DNA of 64,000 nucleotides from contig OU452227.1 in assembly GCA_911728455.2 (NCBI GenBank), forward strand, positions 11,255,110-11,319,109, written 5' to 3'. This document shows, piece by piece, positions 23,444 through 35,077 of this stretch. The notes under the pieces are model-generated. The model was not told where the DNA came from. It worked only from the letters and a program-made list of their open reading frames with translations, and did no database searches. This DNA is from Marthasterias glacialis. Taxonomy: Eukaryota; Echinodermata; Asteroidea; Forcipulatida; Asteriidae. The first letter of the stretch is position 1. Each line of letters begins with the position of its first letter. Made by a program: the position numbers and the translations under genes.

Positions 23444-23681
23444 GTAGTACATTGTAACCGTATCTTTGATGACGTAGTTCATAACTTGAATCATTAGTCT
23501 TCAGAATGCATACTACATTCACCCTCAATACTGGATGTCTCTTGCGTTGAAGTAAAGGTGAATATTTGTGCTCGTCTTATTAACGAGTTTTGCCATATTT
23601 GCTCTTCATTCCCCGTATTAAACCAATTCATCTGACGTCATCTTCTCAATAAATTTGGGTTGCATGAAGGCTGTACTATAG

Positions 23682-23953
23682 TGGGGCAGACAGGGGAAAC
23701 ATTGGTGGGAATTGTGCCTTTGATGATACAAGAGTGGAATTTGGCACACAGTCAGGATATATCATGAGAACAAATGGGTAGAATATCAAGCATTTCTCAA
23801 AATGCTCGTCATTGCTTGTTATTCTTTTTTTCAAAGTCCAAATCTGCGAAGGCGCTATAGCCAGATATCTTTCTCACTGACATACTCTGACTGTGTTTCA
23901 AATTCCCTGCTTGTATCATCAAAGGCACAATCCCATCACATACCTGTCGTACT
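23682..23953. mobile_element. inverted-repeat element, 'gatgatacaag' family
   Basis: Left block aattgtgcctttgatgatac and right block gtatcatcaaaggcacaatc are inverse copies separated by about 170 bp. A deletion derivative is at 10389-10487. Confidence 0.78.
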
Positions 23954-24690
23954 ATGTCTATCCAATGAAACCATTGGGTTTGTAAAACCAATGCCTGTCT
24001 TTTTCTTTTACGGATGAAGTCAGGGGACCAGTCTGGGAGGCAACGTTGTTTTCATATGTCAATACTTTTCTTATTTTTTTGTATTCCAAAATGTCAGGAA
24101 TAAAATGATGTTCCGTAAAGGAAATAATATGATATTTACCGCCCATGTTTGTTTGTGCTTTTTTTTTTTTATGTCTGCAGCGTTTTAGCTGCAAAGGGAT
24201 TTAGAACAAAATATTATGGTAGTTTTTTAAGTAATCGTAAACGTTATCGTGTTATCTCCATATCTGTCATATGAACTTGTAGCCAGTGGCTAAATTGAGT
24301 CCATTTTTACAACAAACTTTTTAACAATAACAAAATATTATATATAGATAGACGCTTCTCAGTGCTTGCACAGAAACAGATTATGAATAACATTTCGTGG
24401 ATGATGGACCTGAGCATTTACCGTAGGTAATATTCATGTTTATCACGCAACGTTAAACAGACAGATAACACATTTCGTTAAGGCCAAGACATATTCTATA
24501 TTAATTTATTAAATTTCTGAAGGAGTTTAAAACAAACAACAGCATGTTTACGAAAGCTCTCTAGTGTAAACAGTCAAGACTATTACAGTATTTGAAATAA
24601 TACCACACTCAGATTAAATGGACTCGTCCAGACAGTATCAGATTGGCCGACGTTCAACCGTATACATCGGACTAAAGATCTTTCTTTTGC

Positions 24691-24834
24691 AACGTCACAA
24701 CCCGAGTTTTTGCCAAACAAGATGGAGAAACCAAGGGGAGCCACCAATCCAAACAAAAACAGATATTCACAGTTTGCACAAACCACAAATATTAATTTTT
24801 TAACGTCACAACCCGAGTTTTGGCCAAACAAGAT
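24691..24834. repeat. direct repeat of about 34 bp
   Basis: aacgtcacaacccgagtttt then gccaaacaagatg occurs at about 24691 and again at about 24801, separated by some 75 bp of unrelated sequence. Confidence 0.85.
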
Positions 24835-25349
24835 GTTTGCAAAAAATGTTAAACAAAATATGCATTTTTGTTTTCAAATTTGTTGAAAACAAACCAACCA
24901 ACAATGTGATGCATTTTCTTTAAATAGAAAATTTGCGAAAGTGTTGAATTTGGTCATAACGTCTGTCAACAAGACTTGAATGTTTTGCTACATTTGGCCG
25001 TCCATGCCAATCAGCACGGTTTATTTACCAAGAATAGAATGTAAATTCAGACAGGGTACATGCTGTTGGCCCACGATCGGCAGCTGGCTGTGTCAATCAT
25101 GGGCCATGTTGAGACAACTAGATCAATGCTTCGCGGAAAAGTTTCAAACTCGCGAAAGTGAGCCCTTTCAAAAACACCCAAAAGAGCTCATTTCTAAGAA
25201 CTGATGCAGTTTATGAGAATCATATAAAAATGTGAGATAAGAGCATAATAAAGAAATTAATTGTGCATTTGTATAAAGACATGGGTGTGGTAATTTCTTT
25301 TGCGTAAAAGTGTCTAAGATTGCCTAAAGAGAGATTTCCATGAATTGCC

Positions 25350-25560
25350 CGTAAGATACACCTCGCCTCGCGTGCCATCGCCCCGAGTTTGTAATCGTTG
25401 GGTCGAGAAGAACCTCAACTTGGGGTTCCCACGAGTTCAGTGGACGACCGAGGGCTGATGGCGTGTGAGTACCCTCCTTTCTAGGTTGGCAGCCCTCTCT
25501 TCTTCTCTCTAGTTACCCGCACCTCGGAAGCTTCGGCAGCTTGCACGTGCACAGAAATTC
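25350..25560. other. GC-richer unexplained stretch
   Basis: A compact GC-richer patch in AT-rich surroundings, with no long open frame and no RNA family I recognise. Confidence 0.4.
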
Positions 25561-25896
25561 GGTTACGGTTTGCTGAATCGAAACTACATGTTGTTACTTG
25601 GAAAAACAATAAAAAAAAAAAGAACACATAAATAAATACATATATGTAGATAAAAAATACGATATAGAATCGCCCAATATAACTTTATTGGAATTTCAAT
25701 TAGTGATGCTGGTTTGGGGTCCTTTGATAACATTTAATCTCGCATAGTTTTCTCTATTTTTTCATATTTGTAAAAAAATGGCAATAAACGGCTTTCAAAA
25801 CGACGAGTTAACATATTGTATTAAATATTATCCAGGGTAAGATTAATTTGCTGAACAATAATAATATGGACATTTATATTGCGCAGTACCTACTCT

Positions 25897-26128
25897 CTAA
25901 ATGTAAAAGAGTGAAAACCACTCGTTTTGTCCGCCATACCACTCTTGCAAAAGAGCCATATGGTGGAAAACTCATTTTAGAGTGAAAGACGGGTATTTTC
26001 AACTTGATTGAGAGTGAAGTTCACTCCAATTTCACTCAAAAAGGATGATGCACATTGATTTTCTCTCTCAAAAGAGCCAAAATGACATCACTCCGGCGAG
26101 AGAGTAAAATGTTCACTTTTAGAGATTA
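25897..26128. repeat. foldback-like element with ctctaaatgtaaaagagtg termini
   Basis: Left ctctctaaatgtaaaagag and right gttcacttttagagat are roughly inverse. Inner blocks with repeated 'actc' and 'gagtg' words pair less well. Confidence 0.5.
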
Positions 26129-27030
26129 TATGAACATAGGCCTACTCGTCTGCAGAGAAATGCAGAGAAAAATACTAATTGTTCTTACTAGAAAGAATTA
26201 ACTGAGAAACAAATGGGGTTTTAACCTGTGGACTTAAATACATCAAGTGAAGACGATTGTCTAAAACAAGGAGGGAGATTATTCAGTAGTTTGGGAGCAA
26301 CATTCACTTAATGCCCAATCACCGAGGGTAGCCTTTGATGTTCTTGAAGGCTAAGCCAACAATGTGTGGTCTTGTGAGCTCCTGAGACGGTCAGATGTTT
26401 GAGACAGTGACTTCATGGTTGTGAGCTCCTGAGTGTACAAGGCCACCAAACCATGAATAACTGTACAAGTTAAGAAAAGAAGTTTAAATGCAATTTTTTC
26501 GTCGAACTGGTAACTATAGTAAATCAAGCAACACTATTGACCATATCGAGAATATCTAAATATTATAAAGTCAACGTGATACTGGGAACAATGTATCTTT
26601 GAAAAAGGAAAATTATATAAGATTCATCAATACTAATTTCGAAACTTAATTACGTATTCAAAAAATCTTAGTATAAAAATGCTTCTCGTAGCAGAAGCAA
26701 GAATTATGGAAAATAATAATAATATCAATATTTTCTTAGAATTCTTCTTTTAGCCCAGGTTGTTTTTCTCTTCATGGAAGACGTTGTGCATTTAGACCGT
26801 CAAAAAGGAGTGACACTTGAGTTTTATTCCCGTACAACCCTTTTTGTCCCTTAATTAAAATATCATAAAAGTTAAATGCTATGAAGGGCCGAGAAATGAC
26901 CTTGACATCATTGTGAAGTGATTCTTGTAAAGAAGATTCCATGGCTTTGAAAAACAGCACCATATTCAGTGAAATTAGTTCGGAACTGAAACTTAGTTTT
27001 GAAATTGGTGAACGGGAAGAAAGTTACCCA

Positions 27031-27193
27031 GGGGCCGATTTCACAAAACTCTTCCTAACTTAGGACACGTCCTAGGCAATGCTAAGAGATAGGACTAGTC
27101 CTAAGTTAGGACGAGTAACTTAGGACAAGTCCTGTCTCTTAGCATTGCCTAGGACGTGTCCTAAGTTAGGAAGAGTTTTGTGAAATCGTCCCC
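27031..27193. repeat. near-perfect hairpin / foldback MITE
   Basis: Left arm from ggggccgatttcacaaaac through aggacacgtcctaggcaatg. Right arm is its inverse, ending gttttgtgaaatcgtcccc. Pairing runs almost to the centre with very few mismatches. Confidence 0.92.
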
Positions 27194-27463
27194 AGGTCGC
27201 AAAACAAATCACAAACAAAAGTTGTATTCCCTGGCGGATTCCCAGTGGATACATTTATTACCCACTTTAATATGACTATTAGACCATAGGGAACACTTTA
27301 AAAAAGCTTTTTTCGTAGTGGGAAAATGCAACCGAGTAAGCGAGGACCAGGCGTTCAAAACAATTATCCAAACTTGTTACCTAGATAGAATTGTTCTCAT
27401 GGACACCACATGCCCTTAGAGGCCAACCCTTAGGCCCAAATTGATGATTATTTAAAATGATAC

Positions 27464-27482
27464 GAGAGAGAGAGAGAGAGAC
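27464..27482. repeat. (GA)n microsatellite
   Basis: A short uninterrupted ga run. Confidence 0.8.
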
Positions 27483-30126
27483 AGATACTTTATTTTAGTA
27501 ATTGTGGTTTAAGGGAATTATCAAATCCATGTTGTGAAGTGAACCGTCGGATAGACGACTCAGTGAAACGTAGACCACTCCCCCATAAAATTTGACAAAA
27601 TTCGTAATGGGTGATGTCATTGAACTAACAAGATGTATAGAATAAGCACAAATTGTCCGATATTACAATGTGTATATGTATAAATCGATTGCACAGGCCT
27701 TCACGGAAAAGTGTCAGTACACCCATTGTCTGCAACTTTGGGAGTCAATTTTGGAAGTCAAAAGAGTGAAATGGTGCGGGCAAGCGAAAAAAAGTCGAAC
27801 TCGTGAGAAACAAAAAATGGCTGGCGGTAGGGCCCACCCTTCCAACGCGTAGGGCCCATCCGTCCGCCCCTCTCCGCATGTGCACTCTGTTGACGTTTGT
27901 CTTCCTTTGAAACCATTACACGCCTACTTTCATTACCATTAACAGTTCTGCTTAAAATGATTAACTAATGGTTCGAGTTGAATTGTTTTGTGCTCAGCTA
28001 TTCCATACGTAGCTCTGGGCAAATTTTGCCCATGGCCCAAATTTCATGGCGATGCTAACCGCAGAATTCAGCTCTTTTAATGTAGCCAATTTTTTTTTGC
28101 CCGTAGACCAAAACATTCAGATTTTTTTCTCCGAACGATTTTTGACAAAATTGTGAGGTTTCAAAACGAAAAGGCATGGAGTAGTTTCGCGTACGAGATG
28201 CACGAGATACTTGGTGTTAGCTTGAGATAACGTCACGTCCAGACAATAGCACATTTTGAGCTTTTACCAAACTATTACAAATCGCTGACGTGTTTTTTCC
28301 CCTTCAGTGTCTCGAAAAAAAGTTTATAACTTCCTCGACAAAAGGAAGGATAGTTTTTCGAATATTTAAATCAACTTATTTACCATCAATTTGGCAAACA
28401 GTTTGGCGATGCATCTTCAAGCGAAATTGATTATTGATTGTGCCGGTCGTCCATTTTCCTAGAGTGTGCGCTATTTAAAACAAGTGAATAACAAGATGAG
28501 CGTAGACTGCTTTATTCCTTAAAAAAAGAAAAAGGTAAATAAATGGATAAATAAAAAAAAGACTCTTGAGGACCAGAATGATCTCGACAATTTTGATAAT
28601 TATGTAAAAACTGTCTGATAATTTGTTTTATTATGCCTTGTAAAGTCCTTACACCTTGTGATATTCGATATCAAGATAACAGTGTAGAATACTTTGAAAG
28701 ATCAAAATCAAATCACAAATTCTCTTAATTGCAATATCAATTATATATCTTCATTTTCTTTAAATAACATTAGGACAAAAAGGATTGCTAATTTGTTTGG
28801 CTCTATAAATAAACTTGGGAAATTGCTGTTGTATACCAATGTGACCATCGTCCTTGCGAATTTGTAATAAGCACCATATCATTGTAAAATTACTATTTAA
28901 AGGCAACAAACAATATTTCGCAATTTAGCTTTAAAATGTAGTAATTTTTAATTTAAAAAAATTTGAGATTCATTTTTTGAGTAAATTCCTATCGAAAACC
29001 ACACGACTTTATGCATTCAACCCGAAATCCAAAATCCTACAACCTTGTAACCAACATGTCACAGGTTGTTCCAAATGGTATCGTATTTGCGGAAGAATTA
29101 AACAATTTTAACCAAAGCTTCAGCCATAATTATTTGGGGGAAAAATGGAAATTCATTCCAAAACATGCATATTATTGGTTTTTCAGAGCAATTTCAACCA
29201 AAATTCGCTCAATTTAACACCCTCCTCATTCAATTTCGTTTGAAAATGAATGTTCCGTTGAATCAGCAACAATCAAAAGGAGTAACTTAATTTCAACAAT
29301 TATTAGGTCGCAAAGATCATTCAGTTTCGCAAAAGCCAACAGCAAGAGGCTGGTCAACGACTCAATTTCATAATTTGCAGGTAATAGAAATTCAACTGAA
29401 GAATGGCGAGTCTTAAATGTCTGTAAATGAAGTTAGAAAGACTGAAACGAACCTGAATGAGAAGAACGAAATCAAATAGTCACGAAAACAAAGTTGAATG
29501 GAATACCAGCTAAAAAGAAACCTCGTTTGAATGAGTTAGGGGAACATGCTTGAATTCGAAAGCTTTTGTTAATTAATAAAACAACTAATTTTTGCTGAAA
29601 TCGACCAAAGATCCCACAATACGTCTTTGAATAAATGACCCCAGTTTGTTTTAACGGGTATGTTTTTGTAAATGACGATGGGCCTCATACAGTTTGAGTT
29701 AATTTTGAAAAGTACCGTGTTCAAAAAAATTCTTTCCGAATTAAGCGTATTATTATTATTAGTTTTAGAAAACGTCTCTCAACTCGGATAGTCTGCAGGT
29801 CAGCTGTGATTTAAAATAAAAAATGATTGACGGAAAAAACGATCTTTTGCTTGTTCTATTTTCAAATCAACGTACACTTCAATTATGTTTATAAGACAAG
29901 ATGAAAGGTAGTCGTGTACTGGTACTTGTTCTTCCCAGGTTATGCAAAGATGAATTCACCCATCGATTTTAAGTCATTTGTACCTATGGAACCACCTATT
30001 CAAAACAGATACAAAGAAATAAATAAAGAAATAAAATGTACTTTACTGAATCGTTGACAATTAAAATGAGCACATTGTGCAAACCCTAAATGTATGTGGG
30101 TTCTTGGTTCTTGGTTTTATATACGC

Positions 30127-30897
30127 TCAGTATGAGTATAAAGACGGTTCCACAGTCAGTATTTCATTATGTTGTTGATAGTAATCAGCCGGATTGAAGA
30201 GGCAACAGTCGGATCCATCAGAACTTGACGGCGTGCGAGCGGAAGGCCGGCTCAAAATGACCGGTTTCTCGGACGATAGACGACAGTCGGAATACTCCCC
30301 AGGGCTCCGGAGTATGTCCTCGAGAGTCTGAATGTAGTTCTGGGCCAGCACCAGCGTGGAGATTTTGGAGAGTTTCTGCCGATGGGGGCCTCGCTTGGGC
30401 TTCTTGAACGGCAGTACTTGCCGAAGTCTCTCGAAGGCGTCGCACAGCATGTGCATCCGCTCTCGTTCCCGTTCGTTTATGCGGTCCCGTCGCTCACCGG
30501 TGGATCGCCGCCCGTTGTCGCCAGCTCGATGTTGACGGCCGTTCCGCTGGTGACTCGCCGTGGTCACAAAAGACGGTTCTGTCCTGTACTTACACGTGCC
30601 GGCGTTGTTTACCTTACGACGGGTGTGCAGCATCTTCTTCCCGGTATCGACACCGTCTGCGCCCCATGGGCTCGTGAAGCTCGTTTCGGTGGTTGCACCC
30701 ATGCTCGGTGATGCGTAGTGGAAAGACGTGGAGTGCGCGTCCGGTGTGCTATTCTGATCGGTCACGTAATTGTACAAGTCAAACTGTGAGGAGGCGTTGT
30801 GCTGCTGGGGCTGTGGATCAACCCCCGCGTTGTAGAACATCATGCTGTTAGTAGTCTGCTCATTGGGAGTCTGGTAATCAAGAAAACTCATCATCAT
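30127..30897 (-). CDS. single-exon bHLH transcription factor (Atonal superfamily, Mist/Olig-like)
   Basis: An uninterrupted 256-codon reading frame. Residues about 136-195 form a bHLH domain: the basic region contains RINERERERMHML (the NxRERxR signature of E-box binders), helix 1 is AFERLRQVLP and helix 2 is QKLSKISTLVLAQNYIQTLE. The KLSKI..L.LA.NYI pattern is typical of Mist1, Olig and Beta3 type factors, which are often single-exon. The loop (FKKPKRGPHR) is longer and more basic than I expect for Mist1. The N-terminal 85 residues are Asn/Gln/Ser/Tyr-rich and the C terminus Ser/Tyr-rich, which fits activation regions. It should act in the nucleus as a dimer with an E-protein. The start was chosen as the first of three tandem Met codons. 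The exact subfamily is unresolved, so no symbol is given. Confidence 0.88.
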   Translation of the reverse strand: MMMSFLDYQTPNEQTTNSMMFYNAGVDPQPQQHNASSQFDLYNYVTDQNSTPDAHSTSFHYASPSMGATTETSFTSPWGADGVDTGKKMLHTRRKVNNAGTCKYRTEPSFVTTASHQRNGRQHRAGDNGRRSTGERRDRINERERERMHMLCDAFERLRQVLPFKKPKRGPHRQKLSKISTLVLAQNYIQTLEDILRSPGEYSDCRLSSEKPVILSRPSARTPSSSDGSDCCLFNPADYYQQHNEILTVEPSLYSY

Positions 30898-32340
30898 CTT
30901 CAGACGCTTCTTAAAACAATCACGAACTCAAAATAACGTAATACTAAAACCTTTGCTGAGGGAATTTAAGTTCAGTCAGCAAGTTATGGTGTCGGTAACT
31001 CACGAAATAGTTGCAAACTTGAATCAAAACTCGTAAGGTATCCGCATTATCTAATTAACAAAGACCATGGAACAACAAAATGATGGTGTCTGAAATATTT
31101 AGAGTGGTTTTTATCTCGTCTTTTTCATCGTACCGAGTACACACCACTGACATATCAATAATGACGACTGAAATTATATTGAGGATATTCATCTCAACAG
31201 TATTATGATTATTGATAATGCAAACAAACGCTTAACCACCGTCAATTTATTTTTATGAGAGGGCGTGGCCAACTGTCATAAAAAACCCTGCACATCTTGA
31301 GGGCGTATCCCATGCGCAATGATTATTGCAGTGACGTGCAATATAATCACCATCCTACCGTAGGTCATATTTAGTTAGAAATACAGAATTATAAAGCAAA
31401 TAAATGTGCAGGTATCTTATGGGTCTATACGGTGACAATCGTTCTACGGTGTTTCATAGGAGACACGTGATTTGTTAAGTGAGATAATGCTTTTTCCAAA
31501 GGATAAATTGTAAGCATGTTTTATGGTGGCATAAATCTGTTGTACATTTTGAGAAGTCGGGGTACATAATATACGTGGACAGCGGTGCCAATGATAGTCC
31601 TACAGTGCTCAAGAAAAGACACTTGAATTTGTTGAGTGCCATTTCTACTCAATGTCGGCACGGATGCACCGTAATGACATAATTTTGTTGTACATAATGA
31701 AATGGGAAATCAAGGAATGAAGCCCGTGGAATAATGGGGAATGTAAATAACCACAACCCCTGGCTACTTCATAGACTAGGAGTTACTCTTTGGCATCATG
31801 CTTTAAATTGCTTGTCTTTCGAATTTCATCTAGCCTGAGTAAGATAATGTGGGCGTTATGATGGAAACACATTGCAGCCTCTGTGGTCCCTAATTGGTAC
31901 ACCTGGGTCGTTTGAAAATACAGTTTTTATAAGAGAGTCAAGTTATGATTTAATTATTGAAAAAAAAACCCGCAAGAAATGCTAAATAAGAGTTGAGAAG
32001 CGCCCCTGTTCTTTCAAAAGATACTAAAAAGGAACTGATAAAAGCGAGCTGCAATTCTAGTCTAGAAGAAAGTAAAAGCTTAATTAATGTTTTATTGTTA
32101 ATGTTTTATTGTTGACAGGGGTCTGGTTGTACACATCTTTTGATGACAGCTTTTATACTATTGTATAACCTATAGACAGCCTCTGTCCAACTTTTAACGT
32201 CTGTAAATTAATGTCTGAAGATTTTAAATAAAAAAAACAAAATAAATAAAAAAGTGGTTCTAGCACGGATACTCTTCTTTGAAGGTTAATGCTGGGCAAG
32301 GCGGACAGACGAACATAGTATATATAGAGGGCGATACCTA
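30898..32340. other. upstream flank of the bHLH gene
   Basis: Non-coding, AT-rich. Likely to include the bHLH 5' UTR and promoter (transcription leftward), but I could not identify a convincing TATA box or start site. Confidence 0.45.
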
Positions 32341-32681
32341 CAGCGCCGTAACAAGGGTAAAATTTTAGGGGGAACAAGGGGGAGGGGTACAATTTTTCCT
32401 AGGGAGGCACTTTTGGCAAATTAAAACTGTAATTTATGTTTGTATATTCCTAAACAAGCCCCTTTTCAGCGCTTTTCTGCCGTATTGAGGTAAAACAAAA
32501 TACATCCCATGTAAAATAGTTTTAAAAACATCGAAATTACTACATAAAAGCCCATATGTAACATTTTATTCTGGTAATTTTAATCTTAAAAGTCCAGATT
32601 TCGAATGGGGCCGGGGGGGGGGGGCACAGATATCAGTTGGGGGGGGGGACGTGCCCCCACGCCCCCTTAGTTACGCCACTG
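32341..32681. mobile_element. hAT-type MITE, copy 2
   Basis: 341 bp, starting CAGCGCCGTAACAAGGG and ending CTTAGTTACGCCACTGG-like. Flanks are gataccta (32333-32340) and gatgccta (32682-32689), an 8-bp duplication with one difference. Confidence 0.82.
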
Positions 32682-33718
32682 GATGCCTAATCAGTGGACA
32701 CAATTGTCTTGGGGGATACAATATCCTGGCTTAAACCAGGAAAATCTGTCGAGTTGACAGATTACTTGTCAACAACTAACCCCGTTGCATGGTTAGTCCA
32801 TGATAATGAGATGTTCTCAAAGTGGTTGGGAGCCATAGAGTTAAAAGAACTATAGAACTATATAACAGAACTATAGAGGGAGCACTCGCTCCGTTACGCA
32901 CGGAACTCCGCAACCCCCACCCCCACCCCGGGCAAATATAATATCATTTGCGTATTATTCACAACAGATTAATTTCGTGGTTGGACTGACTAAACTTATA
33001 TAATAATTATTCACCAGATCAGCTTGTGAATCAGCATCAGCACATGTAATTCTTGTTCACGTCGTAAACAGTCAAACGTTTACATAAACGAACCCCTTTT
33101 TAAAAACTAGCCTAAGTGCTTGGATACAAAGATAACAAAGCACAGATCAAAGCAGTTTGCCGAAAAAACTTTTGTCTGACGCAGCCCAAACCATTGCTCA
33201 ATAGAGGGCGCAATGAAGTGCAAAATACCACGGATAAGTACAGAAGTCATTCGTATTTATATCAATAGTGAGGGTTCTATAATTATGATAACCTGCGTCG
33301 TTACTAGTGAACCACACTTTTTAGCGAGAAGTCGAGCTCCTCAGCGAAACTAAGGTCTTGATTAGTTTCGGCGGTAAAATCACACCGACATTGTGGAAGT
33401 TGCTTGATTCCTTGAAGTTCAAGTGCTAAAGTCAGACTGCTTACATGGCTATATTGATTGATTTAAAATGCGTCAAAAATGTGCGACACCCTTGAACTTT
33501 TATTACTTTAGATGAGCAATACCCGTATGTTAATTATCTGGTGTGAAGTTTTTATTTCCCAATGAACCTTATGCATTGACGTCATTCGCGCCGCCATCTT
33601 AGAGGTCAAACGATGATGAAACAAATGAAAACGTATATCTAATCACGCACGGCGCACTGGGTGGGCCAATGATCTACTGTCGTCGGACTTCTATAGCCGA
33701 GGGCGCCCTACTCAAATA

Positions 33719-34015
33719 CAGGGACGCACTAGGGTAAAAATTTAGGGGGGCACAAGGGGGGGGGCACCTTTTTTTCCGGGGGCAACCAAAACTGTAGTTT
33801 CCATTTTGTATTTTTCTTAAAACAAGCCACGTTTCAGTGTTTTCTAACGTGTTGAGGTAAAACAAAATACATTATGAGTGTAAATAATTAAAACTGTATC
33901 ATTTTGTTCTTGTAATTTCCCAAAAAGTCCACATTTCAAATTCGGGGCACCCGGGGGGGGGGGGGGGGGGCACGGACATCAGTTGGGGGGCACGTGCCCC
34001 ACTTAGTTGTCACTG
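33719..34015. mobile_element. hAT-type MITE, copy 3
   Basis: About 297 bp, more diverged. Starts CAGGGACGCACTAGGG and ends CTTAGTTGTCACTG. Flanks ctcaaata and ttcaaaca match at six of eight positions. It contains the same gggggcac blocks and aaactgtagtt as the other copies. Confidence 0.75.
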
Positions 34016-35016
34016 TTCAAACAAGGTCTGTTGGCGAGTGGGTGTGTGTGTTTAATTGTCATTGATCATCACCAAGGTGATACGATCTAAAGTCCACTCA
34101 TTCATGAAGGTCACAGTCATCAGGGTATGCAATATTGTACATTTTATGATATGAATTAGTGGAGGACGGCGGACCTGTTGTTTTTTAAAGCTATTTTGCT
34201 GGACCAAAAGTGGAAGGATTACAACTCCTGGATACTATAACCAGAAAAGAACTGTACAAAAACAGGATTTTGGTAAACTCAATTTTATTGGTTTGATTTA
34301 TCATTGGTTTCTGAGAAGGTAAGATATTTTCAATTTTCTAGTTTTCACTAGACACACATGCACGATCAAATTAAATGGTCTGTTTCGGTGAAGAAGATAG
34401 AAAAGTGAAGAAGAAGAAGAAGGGAGGAAAATAACTAAAATCAACCAACCCCTTCCAAAAACTGTTCATGTTTTTTCCATAGATGTTGTGCACATTCATA
34501 ATAAGTGTTTATTGTGATCGCGGCGATCGAAATAGCATTAGCTCTATAGGGGTCTTAAGTTGCTTCTTCCTGACATTTTTACAAGCTTTTGTTTTACTGG
34601 TTAAGACTTAAGAGTCAAGGAGCCTTCACGGGGCATTTTTCCCCTCAATAACTTAAGATTACTTCGTCCGAAACTAACTCTCAAAATATTGTTATAAATC
34701 TATATAAATTATGCTATGTTGGCCTAATGTGTAATTTTAGTGAACTCTGATTATTTTCTTGTAGGCGGTATTTGATTTTGTCAAGTTGTTATAGGCGCCT
34801 GGGGGTGAGATTTAATAGCTTGAGGCGCCCAATAAATTGAATTAATAGTATCATTAACATTACCTCCAACACCTCACCATTACCAAGATGAACTCGACAG
34901 TGTGCCACTTTAGTGATAATCTATTTTTTTCCTAGCATACATGAAAGTAACGATCTTTAACAAAAACTATTTTTGATGCAGGTTGCATCATGATTTGAAT
35001 CAGTGTCACATCAACG
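34016..35016. other. upstream flank of the protease gene
   Basis: No coding sequence seen. A candidate 3' splice site ends at 34981, so part of this region may be a 5' UTR intron. Confidence 0.45.
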
Positions 35017-35077
35017 ATGATTTCATTCTGTTTAACTATGATGCTGCTCTATACGAGAACATGTGTGTCATTCCAAG
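35017..35077 (+). CDS. protease exon 1: signal peptide
   Basis: Encodes [20 protein letters not shown], a short hydrophobic leader. A possible 3' splice site (gatgcag, ending at 34981) suggests a further 5' UTR exon. A two-codon upstream ORF (ATG ATT TGA) sits at 34990-34998. Confidence 0.85.

Larger units (their letters stand above)
22190..30126. other. intergenic region between the CNBD2-like and bHLH genes
   Basis: About 7.9 kb with no gene I can support. It holds the foldbacks at 22421-22548, 22588-22826, 23290-23443, 23682-23953, 25897-26128 and 27031-27193, a direct repeat at 24691-24834, a GC-richer stretch at 25350-25560, and otherwise AT-rich DNA. Short open frames here are not conserved-looking. 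Confidence 0.6.

Noticed and set aside
29011..29217. 68-codon plus-strand frame in the intergenic region
   Set aside because: No domain, no splice context and AT-rich composition like its surroundings.
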